Assembly: GCA_947628225.1 (NCBI GenBank)
Contig: CANQYY010000016.1
Coordinates: forward strand, 1 to 41,837
Direction of reading: 5' to 3'
DNA length: 41,837 nt
Source of the DNA: an uncultured Lachnospiraceae bacterium
GTDB taxonomy: Bacteria; Bacillota; Clostridia; Lachnospirales; Lachnospiraceae
Shown in pieces: positions 31,864-41,300 of this stretch. Numbering within the stretch: position 1 is the first letter of the stretch; each line of letters opens with the position of its first letter. Below the pieces are notes generated by a model. That model had not been told where the DNA came from. It searched no databases and was given only the letters and a program-made list of their open reading frames with translations. The translations under genes and the position numbers were made by a program.

Positions 31864-33171
31864 ATGAGAGTGCGAAAACCGATAATGTTTATCGTCGGCA
31901 TAGCGGCTGTCCTTATCTGTTTGAGCGGCTGTTCTTTAAACAGGCGGAAGACGGCGGCGACCGAAAAGCCTGGCAGTTCCCCGGCGATTGAGGAAACAGC
32001 GGATTTTGTCGGTGTTGTCAAATCTGTGGATACGCTGAATCAGAGGATTGTTTTTTACAATACGTTACGGGACAGTGATGAGAGCTACGGATATTCCGGA
32101 GGTACCCTCATTTACTCCAAAAACGACAGAGATATGTCCATGGAGGAGATTGAGGCAGGAGATGTCTGCGATGTGTATACCGGCGTGGATGGGGGAAAAC
32201 TGGTAAAGCTGAAGGAATCCGCAGATATAATAGAAACCGAGAATGCAAAAGTATCGGTGGATGCCAGTCAGAAGAGAGTGACCGTGCAGGGCGTGACCTA
32301 TGGATATTCGGATCGGATAGCTGTTATTTCCGAGGGAAAACAGATTCAGCCCATGGAGCTGACGGAAAATGACGAGGTGACTTTCCGGGGCGTTAAGGGA
32401 CAGGCCTATTCTCTGGTAGTGACAAAGGGACATGGTTATATACGCCCCACCGGATATAAAGATTTTCTGGGAGGAACCCTGACTGTACAGGGGGAGGCGA
32501 TTTTACCGGTATCAAAGGACATGCTGTTGACCGTGCCGGAGGGAACCCGGAAAATCACGATGGCAAATGGGGATTTGACCTCCTCCGCGGCTATTGAGGT
32601 AAAGAGAAACCGGATAACGGATGTCAATATGTCGAAATATCAGTCCCAACTGCCGGACACCGCCCGGGTAAAGTTTATTGTTGAACCGTCGGGCGCTGAG
32701 CTGTACATTAATGGGAGCCTGACGGACTACTCGAAAACGGTGTCCATGAAATATGGAAAGCATTCGGTAAGGGTTATTTTAGAGGGATATAATGAGTACA
32801 GCGGGATTATCCATATCAAGGATGCCGCTCCGATTATCCGTATCGATCTGGCAGAGGAAACGGCAGAGGTGGATTCCCAGGAGGATTCGGAATCCTCTGT
32901 TTCTTCCGATGATTCTTCTCCTGCGACCTCTCAGGCGGATTATGATACGGAGCATAAGGTTACGGTAAGCGCGCCGGTCGGCGCGGCGGTATATGTTAAT
33001 GGAACCTATAAGGGGGAGGCGCCCTGCAGCTTTACCAAAATGCTTGGCAGCGTCACGGTGACGCTGACAAAGGAAAACTGCGAAACAAAGAGCTACAGCA
33101 TTGAGATACCGGACGACAGCCAAGACATCAGCTGGAGTTTTCCGGCGCTGGAAAAGAAGGGCAGCGGATAA
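31864..33171 (+). CDS. PEGA-domain lipoprotein
   Basis: A 435-residue lipoprotein with a signal peptide ending in lipobox LSGC (Cys near residue 23). The N-terminal half (about 45-260) is beta-rich and unassigned (VGVVKSVDTLNQRIVFYN). Two PEGA domains follow: about 270-340 (VKFIVEPSGAELYINGSL, HSVRVILEGYNEY) and about 365-425 (VTVSAPVGAAVYVNGTYKG). An acidic Ser/Asp linker separates them. PEGA modules are surface domains often found on envelope proteins of Gram-positives. AGGTGG precedes the ATG. It may be transcribed with the CotS-like gene, but no common function is evident. Confidence 0.78.
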   Translation: MRVRKPIMFIVGIAAVLICLSGCSLNRRKTAATEKPGSSPAIEETADFVGVVKSVDTLNQRIVFYNTLRDSDESYGYSGGTLIYSKNDRDMSMEEIEAGDVCDVYTGVDGGKLVKLKESADIIETENAKVSVDASQKRVTVQGVTYGYSDRIAVISEGKQIQPMELTENDEVTFRGVKGQAYSLVVTKGHGYIRPTGYKDFLGGTLTVQGEAILPVSKDMLLTVPEGTRKITMANGDLTSSAAIEVKRNRITDVNMSKYQSQLPDTARVKFIVEPSGAELYINGSLTDYSKTVSMKYGKHSVRVILEGYNEYSGIIHIKDAAPIIRIDLAEETAEVDSQEDSESSVSSDDSSPATSQADYDTEHKVTVSAPVGAAVYVNGTYKGEAPCSFTKMLGSVTVTLTKENCETKSYSIEIPDDSQDISWSFPALEKKGSG

Positions 33172-33261
33172 TATACGCTGCGAAAAATATGACTCAACTT
33201 TCCGACAAGGGAGTGAAATAAATAAAAAAGGAAGCCGGATAACGGCGGATAGGAGGAAATT

Positions 33262-34998
33262 ATGGACTACAGAGAAACATATGAGGCTTGGCTTAAAAAT
33301 CCATATTTTGATGCGGAAACAAAGGCAGAGCTGGAGAGTATTGCCGGAGATGAAAATGAAATAAAAGAGCGTTTTTATGCCGATTTGGAATTTGGAACAG
33401 CAGGCCTGAGAGGAATTATCGGGGCGGGAACAAACCGTATGAATATTTATACGGTCCGGAAAGCGACACAGGGGCTTGCTAATTATATTGTAAAACAAAA
33501 CGGACAGAAAAAAGGGGTGGCGATTGCCTATGATTCCCGCCGCATGTCGCCGGAGTTTGCCGATGAAGCCGCCTGCTGTCTGGCTGCTAACGGAATTAAG
33601 GCTTATGTATTTGAATCTCTTCGCCCGACGCCGGAGCTGTCCTTTGCGGTGCGTGAGCTGGGCTGCATTTCAGGCATTAATATAACGGCAAGTCACAATC
33701 CGCCGGAATATAACGGATATAAAGTATATTGGGAAGACGGGGCGCAGATTACCCCGCCCCATGACAGCGGCATTATGGATGAGGTAAAAGCAGTAACGGA
33801 TTATGCCGCCGTTAAGACCATGGATAAGGAGGAAGCAAAAAAAGCCGGCCTGTATGAGGTCATCGGGAAAAAAGTGGATGACCGTTACATGGAGGAGCTA
33901 AAGAAAAACGTCCTCCATCCAAACTGCATAAAAAAGGCATCTGCTGATTTAAAGATTGTTTATACGCCGCTTCACGGCACCGGAAATCTTCCGGTACGCC
34001 GCATCCTGAAGGAACTTGGTTTTACGAATGTATATGTAGTGCCGGAACAGGAGCTGCCGGACGGCGAATTTCCGACAGTCAGCTATCCGAACCCGGAAGC
34101 CGCGGAAGCCTTTGAACTGGCGCTTAAACTGGCAAAGGAAAAGGATGCGGATTTGGTACTGGCAACAGACCCGGATGCCGACCGTCTGGGTGTTTATGTA
34201 AAGGATACAAAATCCGGCGAATATATCTGCTTAACGGGAAATATGTCCGGCTGTTTTCTGGCAGATTATGAGATTGGACAGAAGCAGGCATTAGAGGGAA
34301 AACTTCCGGAGGATGGCGAGCTGATCAAGACGGTAGTTACCTCGAATATGGTAGACGCCATGGCAAAGCATTATGGGATTAAGGTAACGGAATGCCTTAC
34401 CGGCTTTAAATGGATAGGAAAAGAAATCCTGCGTATGGAAACAACCGGAAAGGGCCATTATCTCTTCGGCTTTGAGGAGAGCTATGGCTGTCTGATTGGT
34501 ACTCATGCCAGAGATAAGGATGCTATTGTGGCCTCTATGGCGCTCTGCGAGGCAGCCGCTTATTATAAGCTGCGTGGTAAGACAATTTGGGACGCCATGA
34601 TAGATATGTACGAGAAATACGGTTATTATAAAGACAGTGTAATTGCTATTACCCATAAGGGAATTGAGGGGCTGGCAAAGATTAAGTCCATCATGGACGG
34701 GCTTCGCCAGAATCCGCCGATGGAGTTTGGCAGATATCAGGTAACAGCGACGAGAGATTATCTTCTGGATGTGATCCGGGATGTGAAAACCGGCGCGACA
34801 AAGCCGACCGGGATTCCCAAATCCAATGTACTGTATTTTGAGTTGACAGAGGATGCCTGGTTATGTGTACGGCCATCCGGAACCGAGCCCAAAATTAAAG
34901 TATATTTTGGCGTGGTAGGGAGCAATCTTTCCGATGCAGAGAAAAAGTCAGAGGAATTGGCGGCAATCGTGAAGGATTTACTGGATAAAATTGGTTAA
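33262..34998 (+). CDS. pgcA: Phospho-sugar mutase (alpha-phosphoglucomutase)
   Basis: A 578-residue alpha-D-phosphohexomutase of the PgcA type, interconverting glucose-6- and glucose-1-phosphate. The N-terminal EFGTAGLRGIIGAGTNRMN, the phosphoserine loop ITASHNPPEYNGYK, the magnesium loop ATDPDADRLGVY, the sugar-binding GFEESYGCL and the phosphate-binding RPSGTEPKIKVYFG are all intact. AGGAGG precedes the ATG. glgB follows after 16 nt, so the pair channels glucose-6-phosphate toward glycogen (glgC and glgA are not in the window). Confidence 0.93.
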   Translation: MDYRETYEAWLKNPYFDAETKAELESIAGDENEIKERFYADLEFGTAGLRGIIGAGTNRMNIYTVRKATQGLANYIVKQNGQKKGVAIAYDSRRMSPEFADEAACCLAANGIKAYVFESLRPTPELSFAVRELGCISGINITASHNPPEYNGYKVYWEDGAQITPPHDSGIMDEVKAVTDYAAVKTMDKEEAKKAGLYEVIGKKVDDRYMEELKKNVLHPNCIKKASADLKIVYTPLHGTGNLPVRRILKELGFTNVYVVPEQELPDGEFPTVSYPNPEAAEAFELALKLAKEKDADLVLATDPDADRLGVYVKDTKSGEYICLTGNMSGCFLADYEIGQKQALEGKLPEDGELIKTVVTSNMVDAMAKHYGIKVTECLTGFKWIGKEILRMETTGKGHYLFGFEESYGCLIGTHARDKDAIVASMALCEAAAYYKLRGKTIWDAMIDMYEKYGYYKDSVIAITHKGIEGLAKIKSIMDGLRQNPPMEFGRYQVTATRDYLLDVIRDVKTGATKPTGIPKSNVLYFELTEDAWLCVRPSGTEPKIKVYFGVVGSNLSDAEKKSEELAAIVKDLLDKIG

Positions 34999-35014
34999 CG
35001 GTGGAGGGCTACGG

Positions 35015-37270
35015 ATGAATCAATATCTGATAAAATGGGCCGGAAAAGAGCTTATGGCAGAGTTGGAGGAAGGTATCATCAATGCTCCGCAGGATTTACT
35101 GGGCTGCCACATTTTTAAGGAGGAGGGTGTGCAGATTTTTACGGCATACCGCCCCTGCGCCGAAACAGTCTGGGTTTTGAGCAAAGACGGAACGGTTGCC
35201 GGCGAAATGGAGCCGATGGAAATAGAAGGCCTGTTCGGCTATGTGATTGAAAAGAAGAAAGATTTTTTAGACGGCTATCGGTTCCGGGTAAAATATACAG
35301 AGGACGACGTGATTGAAATAGAGGACCCCTATGCTTACGAGAAACAGATTACAGATTTTGACTGTTATGTTTTTGGCGAGGGGAAGCACTATCAGATCTA
35401 TGAGAAACTGGGAGCTCATCTGGAAACAATACAGGGCGTCAGGGGAACCCGCTTTGCGGTGTGGGCGCCGTCTGCCCGCAGTGTCAGTGTGATCGGTGAG
35501 TTTAATATGTGGGATGGCCGTCTGCACAGGATGATGTTACATGGCGGCAGCGGAATCTTTGAATTATTTATCCCGGGAGCCTGGGAAGGGGCTGCCTATA
35601 AATATGAGATTACCGCAAGGGATGGAGAGAAGCATTATAAAACTGATCCCTACGGTAATTACGCACAGCTTAGGCCGGATAACGCATCCCGCATTACCTC
35701 CCTGTCCGGCTATGAGTGGCAGGATGAGGAATACCGGAAAAAATTCAAAAAAAGGCCGGTGTCACAGCGCGACAGAGAGCCAATGAATATATATGAGGTA
35801 CATCTGGCTTCCTGGAAAAAGAGAGTGGAAGAGGACGATAACGGAAACTACAGCTATCGGGAACTGGCGTCCATGCTGGGGGATTATGTAGTAGATATGG
35901 GCTATACGCATATTGAGCTTATGGGAATTGCCGAATATCCCTTTGACGGTTCCTGGGGCTATCAGGTAGGCTGTTATTATGCTCCCACCAGCCGCTATGG
36001 CGAGCCAAAGGACTTTATGTACTTTGTGGATGAAATGCACCGGCGCGGCATTCAGGTTATCTTAGACTGGGTACCGGCGCATTTTCCGAAGGATGCCCAC
36101 TGTCTGGGAAATTTTGATGGACAGGCGTTATATGAGCATCCGGACAGGCGCCGGGGAGAACATCCCGACTGGGGTACTTACATTTTTGACTACGGACGCA
36201 AGGAGGTAAGGAATTTCCTCGTTGCCAATGCCCTGTTCTGGGTCGATAAGTTTCATATTGACGGGCTTCGCGTGGACGCCGTTGCTTCCATGCTCTATCT
36301 GGATTATGGAAAACGGGATGGGGAATGGCTGCCGAATAAGGACGGGGGAAATGAACATTACGAAGCGGTAGAGTTTTTACAGCATTTAAATTCCGTTATG
36401 GCAAAAGAACAGCCGGGTTCTTATATCATTGCCGAGGAATCCACCGCATGGCCGGGGGTTACGGCTCCGGTAAAAAAAGGCGGTCTGGGCTTTTCCTATA
36501 AGTGGAATATGGGCTGGATGAACGACTTTCTGGAATATATGAAGTTAGACCCGTATTTTAAACAGTTCCACCACGGACAGCTGTGCTTTAGTATTGATTA
36601 TTATCTCAGTGAGAAATACATTCTGGTGCTTTCCCATGACGAGGTAGTACACGGAAAATGTTCCCTGTGGAATAAAATGCCCGGACTGGAGGGCGATAAA
36701 TATGCGGCGCTCCGCGCTGCCTATGGCTTTATGTATGGCCATCCCGGGAAAAAACTTCTGTTTATGGGACAGGAATTTGCCCAGAAACGGGAATGGGCGG
36801 AAACAAGGAGTCTGGATTGGTTTCTTCTGGAGGATGAGCGGCATAAAAAAATGCAGGATTATATCCGGGATCTAAACCATCTCTACACAAAATACCATGC
36901 TCTTTATTATAACGATTTTGATGTGATGGGATTTGAATGGATGGATTGCAGTCGTCCGGAAACCAGTACCGTAGCCTTTGTCCGGCGGGGAAAGACAGCG
37001 AAAAACCAGTTGATGTTTATCCTGAACTTCACGCCGATAGCCCATGAGAAATATACGGTAAAGGCGCCATGCAGGGGAAAATATACCGAGATCCTGAATT
37101 CGGATGATGAAAAATATGGCGGAAAAGGACGCCTGAACAAAGAAGCGATTACAGCACGAAGAGTAAAAATTGCTGACGAAAAAGGGAAGAAGCAAAAGAC
37201 CGGCTATGAGATAGAGCTCTATCTGCCGCCGTTGTCTGCTGTCGTGTTACATTATGATTATCAGGCTTAA
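35015..37270 (+). CDS. glgB: 1,4-alpha-glucan branching enzyme
   Basis: GlgB (751 residues) makes alpha-1,6 branches in glycogen. The N1 domain (about 1-110) and the CBM48 domain (GTRFAVWAPSARSVSVIGEF, about 145-240) precede the GH13 barrel. Conserved regions are present: region I DWVPAHFPKD, region II GLRVDAVASM with the Asp nucleophile, region III IIAEESTAWPG with the acid Glu, and region IV VLSHDEVVHGK with the third Asp. The C-terminal beta domain ends near HYDYQA. ATG 35015 has GGAGGG upstream. It ends a pgcA-glgB unit. Confidence 0.95.
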   Translation: MNQYLIKWAGKELMAELEEGIINAPQDLLGCHIFKEEGVQIFTAYRPCAETVWVLSKDGTVAGEMEPMEIEGLFGYVIEKKKDFLDGYRFRVKYTEDDVIEIEDPYAYEKQITDFDCYVFGEGKHYQIYEKLGAHLETIQGVRGTRFAVWAPSARSVSVIGEFNMWDGRLHRMMLHGGSGIFELFIPGAWEGAAYKYEITARDGEKHYKTDPYGNYAQLRPDNASRITSLSGYEWQDEEYRKKFKKRPVSQRDREPMNIYEVHLASWKKRVEEDDNGNYSYRELASMLGDYVVDMGYTHIELMGIAEYPFDGSWGYQVGCYYAPTSRYGEPKDFMYFVDEMHRRGIQVILDWVPAHFPKDAHCLGNFDGQALYEHPDRRRGEHPDWGTYIFDYGRKEVRNFLVANALFWVDKFHIDGLRVDAVASMLYLDYGKRDGEWLPNKDGGNEHYEAVEFLQHLNSVMAKEQPGSYIIAEESTAWPGVTAPVKKGGLGFSYKWNMGWMNDFLEYMKLDPYFKQFHHGQLCFSIDYYLSEKYILVLSHDEVVHGKCSLWNKMPGLEGDKYAALRAAYGFMYGHPGKKLLFMGQEFAQKREWAETRSLDWFLLEDERHKKMQDYIRDLNHLYTKYHALYYNDFDVMGFEWMDCSRPETSTVAFVRRGKTAKNQLMFILNFTPIAHEKYTVKAPCRGKYTEILNSDDEKYGGKGRLNKEAITARRVKIADEKGKKQKTGYEIELYLPPLSAVVLHYDYQA

Positions 37271-37287
37271 AAAAAGAGATGTCCCGG

Positions 37288-37328
37288 AGGGAGGCACTTC
37301 GTGAGGAAGCTGCCTCCCTTGTTTTTTT
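37288..37328 (+). terminator. Terminator after glgB
   Basis: AGGGAGGCA (37288-37296) pairs with TGCCTCCCT (37311-37319), with inner CTTC/GAAG, followed by GTTTTTTT. It marks the end of the core genome block before the AT-rich island. Confidence 0.93.
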
Positions 37329-37504
37329 GTAATTAGTCGGTTCCTTTTTTGATTCCTTGATAAATTAATATAGCTTTGATATACTTGATTCTGGTGTGAT
37401 GAAAAGTCTATAAAGACTGATTTTTTGTCAATATCTGCGTAATATGTTGAGCTATTATCCGGTTTATGATATGGTTATTATATAAAGTATACGAGGGAAA
37501 AGCA
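37329..37504 (+). promoter_or_regulatory. Leader region of the accessory island
   Basis: Two promoter-like pairs are visible: TTGATA (37357-37362) with TATACT (37380-37385), and TTGAGC (37447-37452) with TATGGT (37470-37475), both with 17-bp spacers. Between them is a small hairpin AGTCT/AGACT (37405-37418) followed by six T. These probably belonged to the antirepressor-like gene that is now broken. Confidence 0.45.
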
Positions 37505-37678
37505 ATGGAGAACGATAAAATACAATGATTTGAAGATAAAAAAATTCGCACGGCATGGGACGAAGAAAAAACTTATCAAGGCGCGCGAAATTATTGGAAG
37601 GTACTGAAAAAGCGGCTTGACGATGAGGGGAATCAAACGGTTACAAATTGTAAGGTGAAGGAAATTCGGGAAAGGTAA
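37505..37678 (+). pseudogene. BRO-type antirepressor remnant
   Basis: The frame reads MENDKIQ, an in-frame TGA at 37526-37528, then FEDKKIRTAWDEEK and YQGARNYWKVLKKRL with GNQTVTNCK. This matches the start of BRO/KilA-like phage antirepressor proteins of Firmicutes. The segment between DEEK and YQ (normally WYFSIVDV and following) is deleted and the rest of the gene is gone. GAGGG precedes the ATG. At its 3' end it joins directly to a fragment of a different gene. Confidence 0.7.
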
Positions 37679-37682
37679 AAAT

Positions 37683-38233
37683 ATATTACGGCGTATGTTT
37701 AGTAAGGGGAAGCGGACAAAATACAAATTTATTGCTTTCGATAATAATGATTTTTATGCCTTTGTCATAAATAATGTAAAACAGTTGAAAATAGATTTTA
37801 AGAGCGTTACCACACAAATGGGTGGCAGGCAGATGAATTTTACACTGGAACCAAAGACAATGGAATTTGCCATTCCAGAGGTGGAGGTTTATAAATATAG
37901 TGAAGTAAAAAGCAGACGCTGTTCCGTTTAAATGTATATAAGCAATATACCAACGAATTTTGTACAGATAAGACCAGAAGTCTGTCAGAACGATTATTTG
38001 AACGTTATTGCGAATCAAATGAAAATGTAGAGAGGTTCTATAAAAATGGAGATACCAGACAGCAGTACCTATTCGTGGTGTATATGGATGCTCTTTTCAA
38101 ACAATATGCGAAGAAATATAACCTGAATTGAGGATTCGTCCGAGATAGTAATGAAGAGCTTTACATCAATAACACAGAGTATGTGGACGGTATGAGCGAT
38201 GACAGATGGAAAAACATTGAAGATGCTTTCTGA
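37683..38233 (+). pseudogene. Type III restriction Res subunit remnant (C-terminal part)
   Basis: The first frame reads GKRTKYKFIAFDNNDFYAFV, then LEPKTMEFAIPEVEVYKYSE. After a frameshift near 37915 it continues LNVYKQYTNEFCTDKTRSLS and ERLFERYCESNENVERFYKN. YMDAL is then joined directly to FKQYAKKYNLN, so the nuclease-region segment between is deleted. A TGA replaces the expected Trp before GFVRDSNEELYINNTEY, and the end is WKNIEDAF. These are C-terminal sequences of type III restriction-modification helicase/nuclease (Res) proteins. Frameshift, deletion and stop make it non-functional. No Mod methyltransferase is seen. Confidence 0.75.
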
Positions 38234-38300
38234 TGCTGTACATAAATACCGTGTATTGAATGAAATCTGGCAAAGTTTTTGTTTTAAGGAGATATGTGAT

Positions 38301-39404
38301 ATGAATCAAAAAGAGATAAAATCAGTTGCAGATAATGATGTGATGATGAATAAATTGTGTGCAGATTCCGTGGAATTGATCCATTTTGCGCGTAATATCG
38401 TTGCAAAACAACTCAATGTAATTCAGATTATGACATATTACTCTTTAGGAAAATGGATTGTTGATGTGCAGCAAAAGGGTGAGAAACGTGCAAAATATGG
38501 AATGTATGTAATACAAAGATTATCAGGGGAATTGCAACGGGAGTTTGGGAGAGGATTTTCAGAGGATACATTAAAAAATGCAAGAAAATTTTATTTGACA
38601 TATAAAGACCGAATTAGCGAAACAGTGTTTAGCCTTTTTGCTATTGAAAAAAGTGAAACAGTGTTTCGTTTTTTTGAAGAAAATCAACCCTTTATCGTAT
38701 CGTGGTCGCATTATCTACAATTGATGCGTATTGAAAACGAGGAAGAGCGAAGGTTTTATGAAATTGAATCCTCTAAATCTGCTTGGAGTGTACGCATGTT
38801 GCAAAGACAATATAATTCCAGTTTATATGAAAGGCTGGCACTTAGCAGAGATAAAGAATCCGTGTTGCAATTATCTCAAAACGGTAATATTGTTACAAAA
38901 CCAGAAGATATCGTAAAACAGCCTACCGTACTTGAGTTTCTAGGAATGGAGGAAAAGGCGGCATATTCAGAAACTGATTTAGAAACAGCGATTATTGATA
39001 AATTACAAAAATTCTTGTTGGAAATGGGTAAAGGCTATTTGTTTGAAGCACGACAGAAAAGATTTACTTTTAATGAAGATAGTTATTTTGTGGATTTAGT
39101 ATTTTATAATCGTCTGTTACGTTGTTATGTGCTGATTGATTTAAAAGTGGATAAATTGACACATCAAGATATTGGGCAAATGCAAATGTATGTAAATTAT
39201 TATGACAGGTACGAAAAATTGGAGGATGAAAATCCGACGGTTGGTATTCTGCTTTGCAAAGAGAAGAATGATGCACTAGTAGAAATTACTTTGCCAAAAG
39301 ATGCTAATATTTATGCATCGGAGTATAAATTGTATTTGCCTGATAAAAAGCTCTTACAGGAAAAATTGAGAGAGTGGATTGACGAGGAAGAAAATGAGGT
39401 TTAG
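38301..39404 (+). CDS. PDDEXK nuclease domain protein (DUF1016, YhcG type)
   Basis: A 367-residue protein. The N-terminal DUF1016 helical domain (about 12-170: ARNIVAKQLNVIQIMTYYSL, GRGFSEDTLKNARKFY) precedes a C-terminal YhcG-type PD-(D/E)XK nuclease (about 215-345). Catalytic positions can be placed: Glu in YLFEARQKRF, Asp in YFVDLVFY, and DLK in CYVLIDLKVDKL, then QMQMYVNYYDRYE. DUF1016 proteins are common beside restriction-modification genes. ATG 38301 has AAGGAG upstream; the frame is open to 38199 but that overlaps the end of the Res remnant. It is intact amid pseudogenes, and 54 nt before another nuclease gene. Its DNA target and cell role are not established. Confidence 0.85.
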   Translation: MNQKEIKSVADNDVMMNKLCADSVELIHFARNIVAKQLNVIQIMTYYSLGKWIVDVQQKGEKRAKYGMYVIQRLSGELQREFGRGFSEDTLKNARKFYLTYKDRISETVFSLFAIEKSETVFRFFEENQPFIVSWSHYLQLMRIENEEERRFYEIESSKSAWSVRMLQRQYNSSLYERLALSRDKESVLQLSQNGNIVTKPEDIVKQPTVLEFLGMEEKAAYSETDLETAIIDKLQKFLLEMGKGYLFEARQKRFTFNEDSYFVDLVFYNRLLRCYVLIDLKVDKLTHQDIGQMQMYVNYYDRYEKLEDENPTVGILLCKEKNDALVEITLPKDANIYASEYKLYLPDKKLLQEKLREWIDEEENEV

Positions 39405-39458
39405 GATAGATTTATAATACCTAAATTATTTTAAATATAAAGGAAGTGGGGAAGACTA

Positions 39459-40199
39459 ATGTTTGAAAGTTCGATAGAAATACGAAGTTTTGTAGAGGGA
39501 ATACAGCGAACCAAATTAGCAAATGATGATAGGGAGTTTCATAAAGCTGTTTTTGCATTGAGTAAATATATGAAACAGCAACAAATGTCTCCTACGACAT
39601 GGCAGAAATTAGACCAAATAGCATTTTATGAGATAGATGATTTTTCAGAAGAACAAACTACAGCAAATAGACAGAAAGCGAAAGAAAGTGTTGTAACCTA
39701 TATAACTGAATTGTTAAATGAGGATAGTAACAATACGATATTGTATCGTGTTTTGGAGAATTTTCACGAGTATGTAGAAGCATTACTCGAGCGTAAACCA
39801 CATAAAAAGTCTAATATATCGAAGTCTTTATCAAATTACATAGTTATTAATAATGAATATGATGTACAGTTTTTGCTTTTTGCATATTTAAAACCATTAT
39901 TTCCGAAAGAAAGAGCGGAAGTATCTGATGATACAGGGTATGAAACTGTCAGGACGGATATTTTAATAGATCAAAATACTTGCATAGAGGCAAAGTGTTC
40001 AAGGGATAGTATGAGTGAGAAAAAATTAGGTGAAGAGATAAAGGCGGATATGGTTCAATATAAGCAGAAAAATATTTATTTTTTTATTTATGACAAATCC
40101 AAGATAATAAAAAATCCATTATTATTTAAGGAAGAATATGAAAAGATGGAACCTAATAAGAATATATACATAATTATTCATCAACCTAAGAAACTATAG
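39459..40199 (+). CDS. DpnII/MboI-fold PD-(D/E)XK nuclease domain protein
   Basis: A 246-residue protein. Residues 1-125 are helical and unassigned (FHKAVFALSKYMKQQQMSPT). From about 130 the sequence follows the REase_DpnII-MboI pattern: NEYDVQFLLFAYLKPLFPKE, then VRTDILI (acidic residue), IEAKCSRDSM (ExK) and LGEEIKADMVQYKQKNIYFF. Such domains occur in DpnII-like restriction enzymes and in solitary defence-related proteins. No methyltransferase accompanies it here. AAAGGAAG precedes the ATG. With the DUF1016 gene it may form a two-gene unit. The nuclease fold is fairly sure; role is inferred. Confidence 0.75.
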   Translation: MFESSIEIRSFVEGIQRTKLANDDREFHKAVFALSKYMKQQQMSPTTWQKLDQIAFYEIDDFSEEQTTANRQKAKESVVTYITELLNEDSNNTILYRVLENFHEYVEALLERKPHKKSNISKSLSNYIVINNEYDVQFLLFAYLKPLFPKERAEVSDDTGYETVRTDILIDQNTCIEAKCSRDSMSEKKLGEEIKADMVQYKQKNIYFFIYDKSKIIKNPLLFKEEYEKMEPNKNIYIIIHQPKKL

Positions 40200-40247
40200 A
40201 AATTTGGGATTTTATGAAAGTATTTTAGATTGGAGAAATAAAGTGTT

Positions 40248-40751
40248 ATGTGTTGGGATCTTTTTTGGACGGCATTTGGTGCAATAGGAGCAACTTTGGG
40301 GGGTAGCCACAACTTTAGCAGTCATTGTGGCTTTATGGCAGACTAAGTATACTCATAAGAAAAATTAAAAATATATTTTATAGATAATTTTCAACTATAC
40401 AATCAAAATACAGGTGCTTCTGTGAAATACATAGGAGTTAGAGTTACAAATATTGGAAACAGAAAACTTATCGTTCAAAATTAGGGTGTACACATGAAGA
40501 AAGGAGATGTTATTATACTCAAACCAACAGAAGCGGGTTGGTTTGAAAGGCTAGCATATACAGATTTACCAAGAACTTTGGACTTAGAAGAATTTATAGA
40601 CTTACAATTACAAATAGATAGATTTAAGACATTTCTCCAAGAAAATAAGGATAATTTGGATATTAATAAACCTTTAGCCTTTTTTGTTAGGGATAGCACA
40701 GGTAAAGATTATTGTGTCAAAACAAAAAATAAAGCGAAAGAATATTTCTAA
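40248..40751 (+). pseudogene. Broken one-TM protein gene
   Basis: Joining frames gives WDLFWTAFGAIGATLG, ATTLAVIVALWQTKYTHK (a membrane helix), KLKIYFIDNFQLYNQNTGAS, VRVTNIGNRKLIVQN and, after a TAG at about 40482, VHMKKGDVIILKPTEAGWF to the stop at 40751. The lesions are one extra G in a six-G run near 40300, one missing A near 40365, and the TAG. The original would have been about 167 residues with an N-terminal membrane anchor and a beta-rich soluble domain. The open C-terminal frame (40494-40751) is only the tail of this gene. I know no function for the family. Confidence 0.65.
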
Positions 40752-40761
40752 TTTATTTTCT

Positions 40762-40899
40762 ATGACCAATTATCATCAGAATCTGGCACTTACCATGAAA
40801 GTTTACAACCATGTGGACGACAAACGGATGCGAGACGAAATGGACAAGATTGATGCTGCGCGAAATGGCGAAAAAGCCAGTAAAATCAAAGCATCATAG
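40762..40899 (+). pseudogene. Tyrosine recombinase (integrase) C-terminal fragment
   Basis: The 45-codon frame reads LALTMKVYNHVDDKRMRDEM followed by DKIDAARNG. It resembles the last helices of phage/ICE tyrosine integrases, where the Tyr of VYNHV is the nucleophile. Everything before it is missing, so it is a scar of an integrative element. It begins right after the broken TM gene. Confidence 0.6.
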
Positions 40900-41300
40900 C
40901 CTGTTATTTGTACACGGAAATGTACACAAAAAAAACACCGTTTTACACAGTTTTTACACACGTTCAATGAGAAAATGCGAAAACCTATAAAAAGTTATGT
41001 TTTCTGCAAGCATTTCTAATTCCCAAACCAAGGGCATTCGACAAGATATAAAAATTTTTGAAAAATTCTAAATCCCCTCCAACCTTACAAAATTGTAAGC
41101 TGACTGAGATTTGGGAAAAGGTCTGTTTTTGGGGATGTGTAAAGGCTGGTAATGAAAAATTGTACAGGATTTACACAGATTGAAGGGAACTTCAATACGA
41201 TAAAAAATGGACTAATAGTTGAGTGGGTGGAGTGTGAAAACATTGCATCCACTTTTTCAAATCACAAAATAATTGTTGACAAGTAAGAACGACATAGCCT
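40900..41300. other. AT-rich non-coding stretch after the integrase fragment
   Basis: No gene is supported. Visible are a doubled TGTACAC (about 40911-40935), a palindrome CTTACAA/TTGTAAG (41084-41099) and further TTTACACA words (about 40953-40967 and near 41168). Sequence right behind an integrase gene is where an attachment site would be expected, but no tRNA or obvious core site was recognised. Confidence 0.4.

Noticed and set aside
37695..37931. 78-residue frame as an independent gene
   Set aside because: Its sequence continues, after a frameshift, into Res C-terminal sequence, so it is part of that pseudogene.
40494..40751. 85-residue frame as a complete small gene
   Set aside because: Upstream codons across the TAG at about 40482 continue the same protein, so this is the tail of a broken gene.
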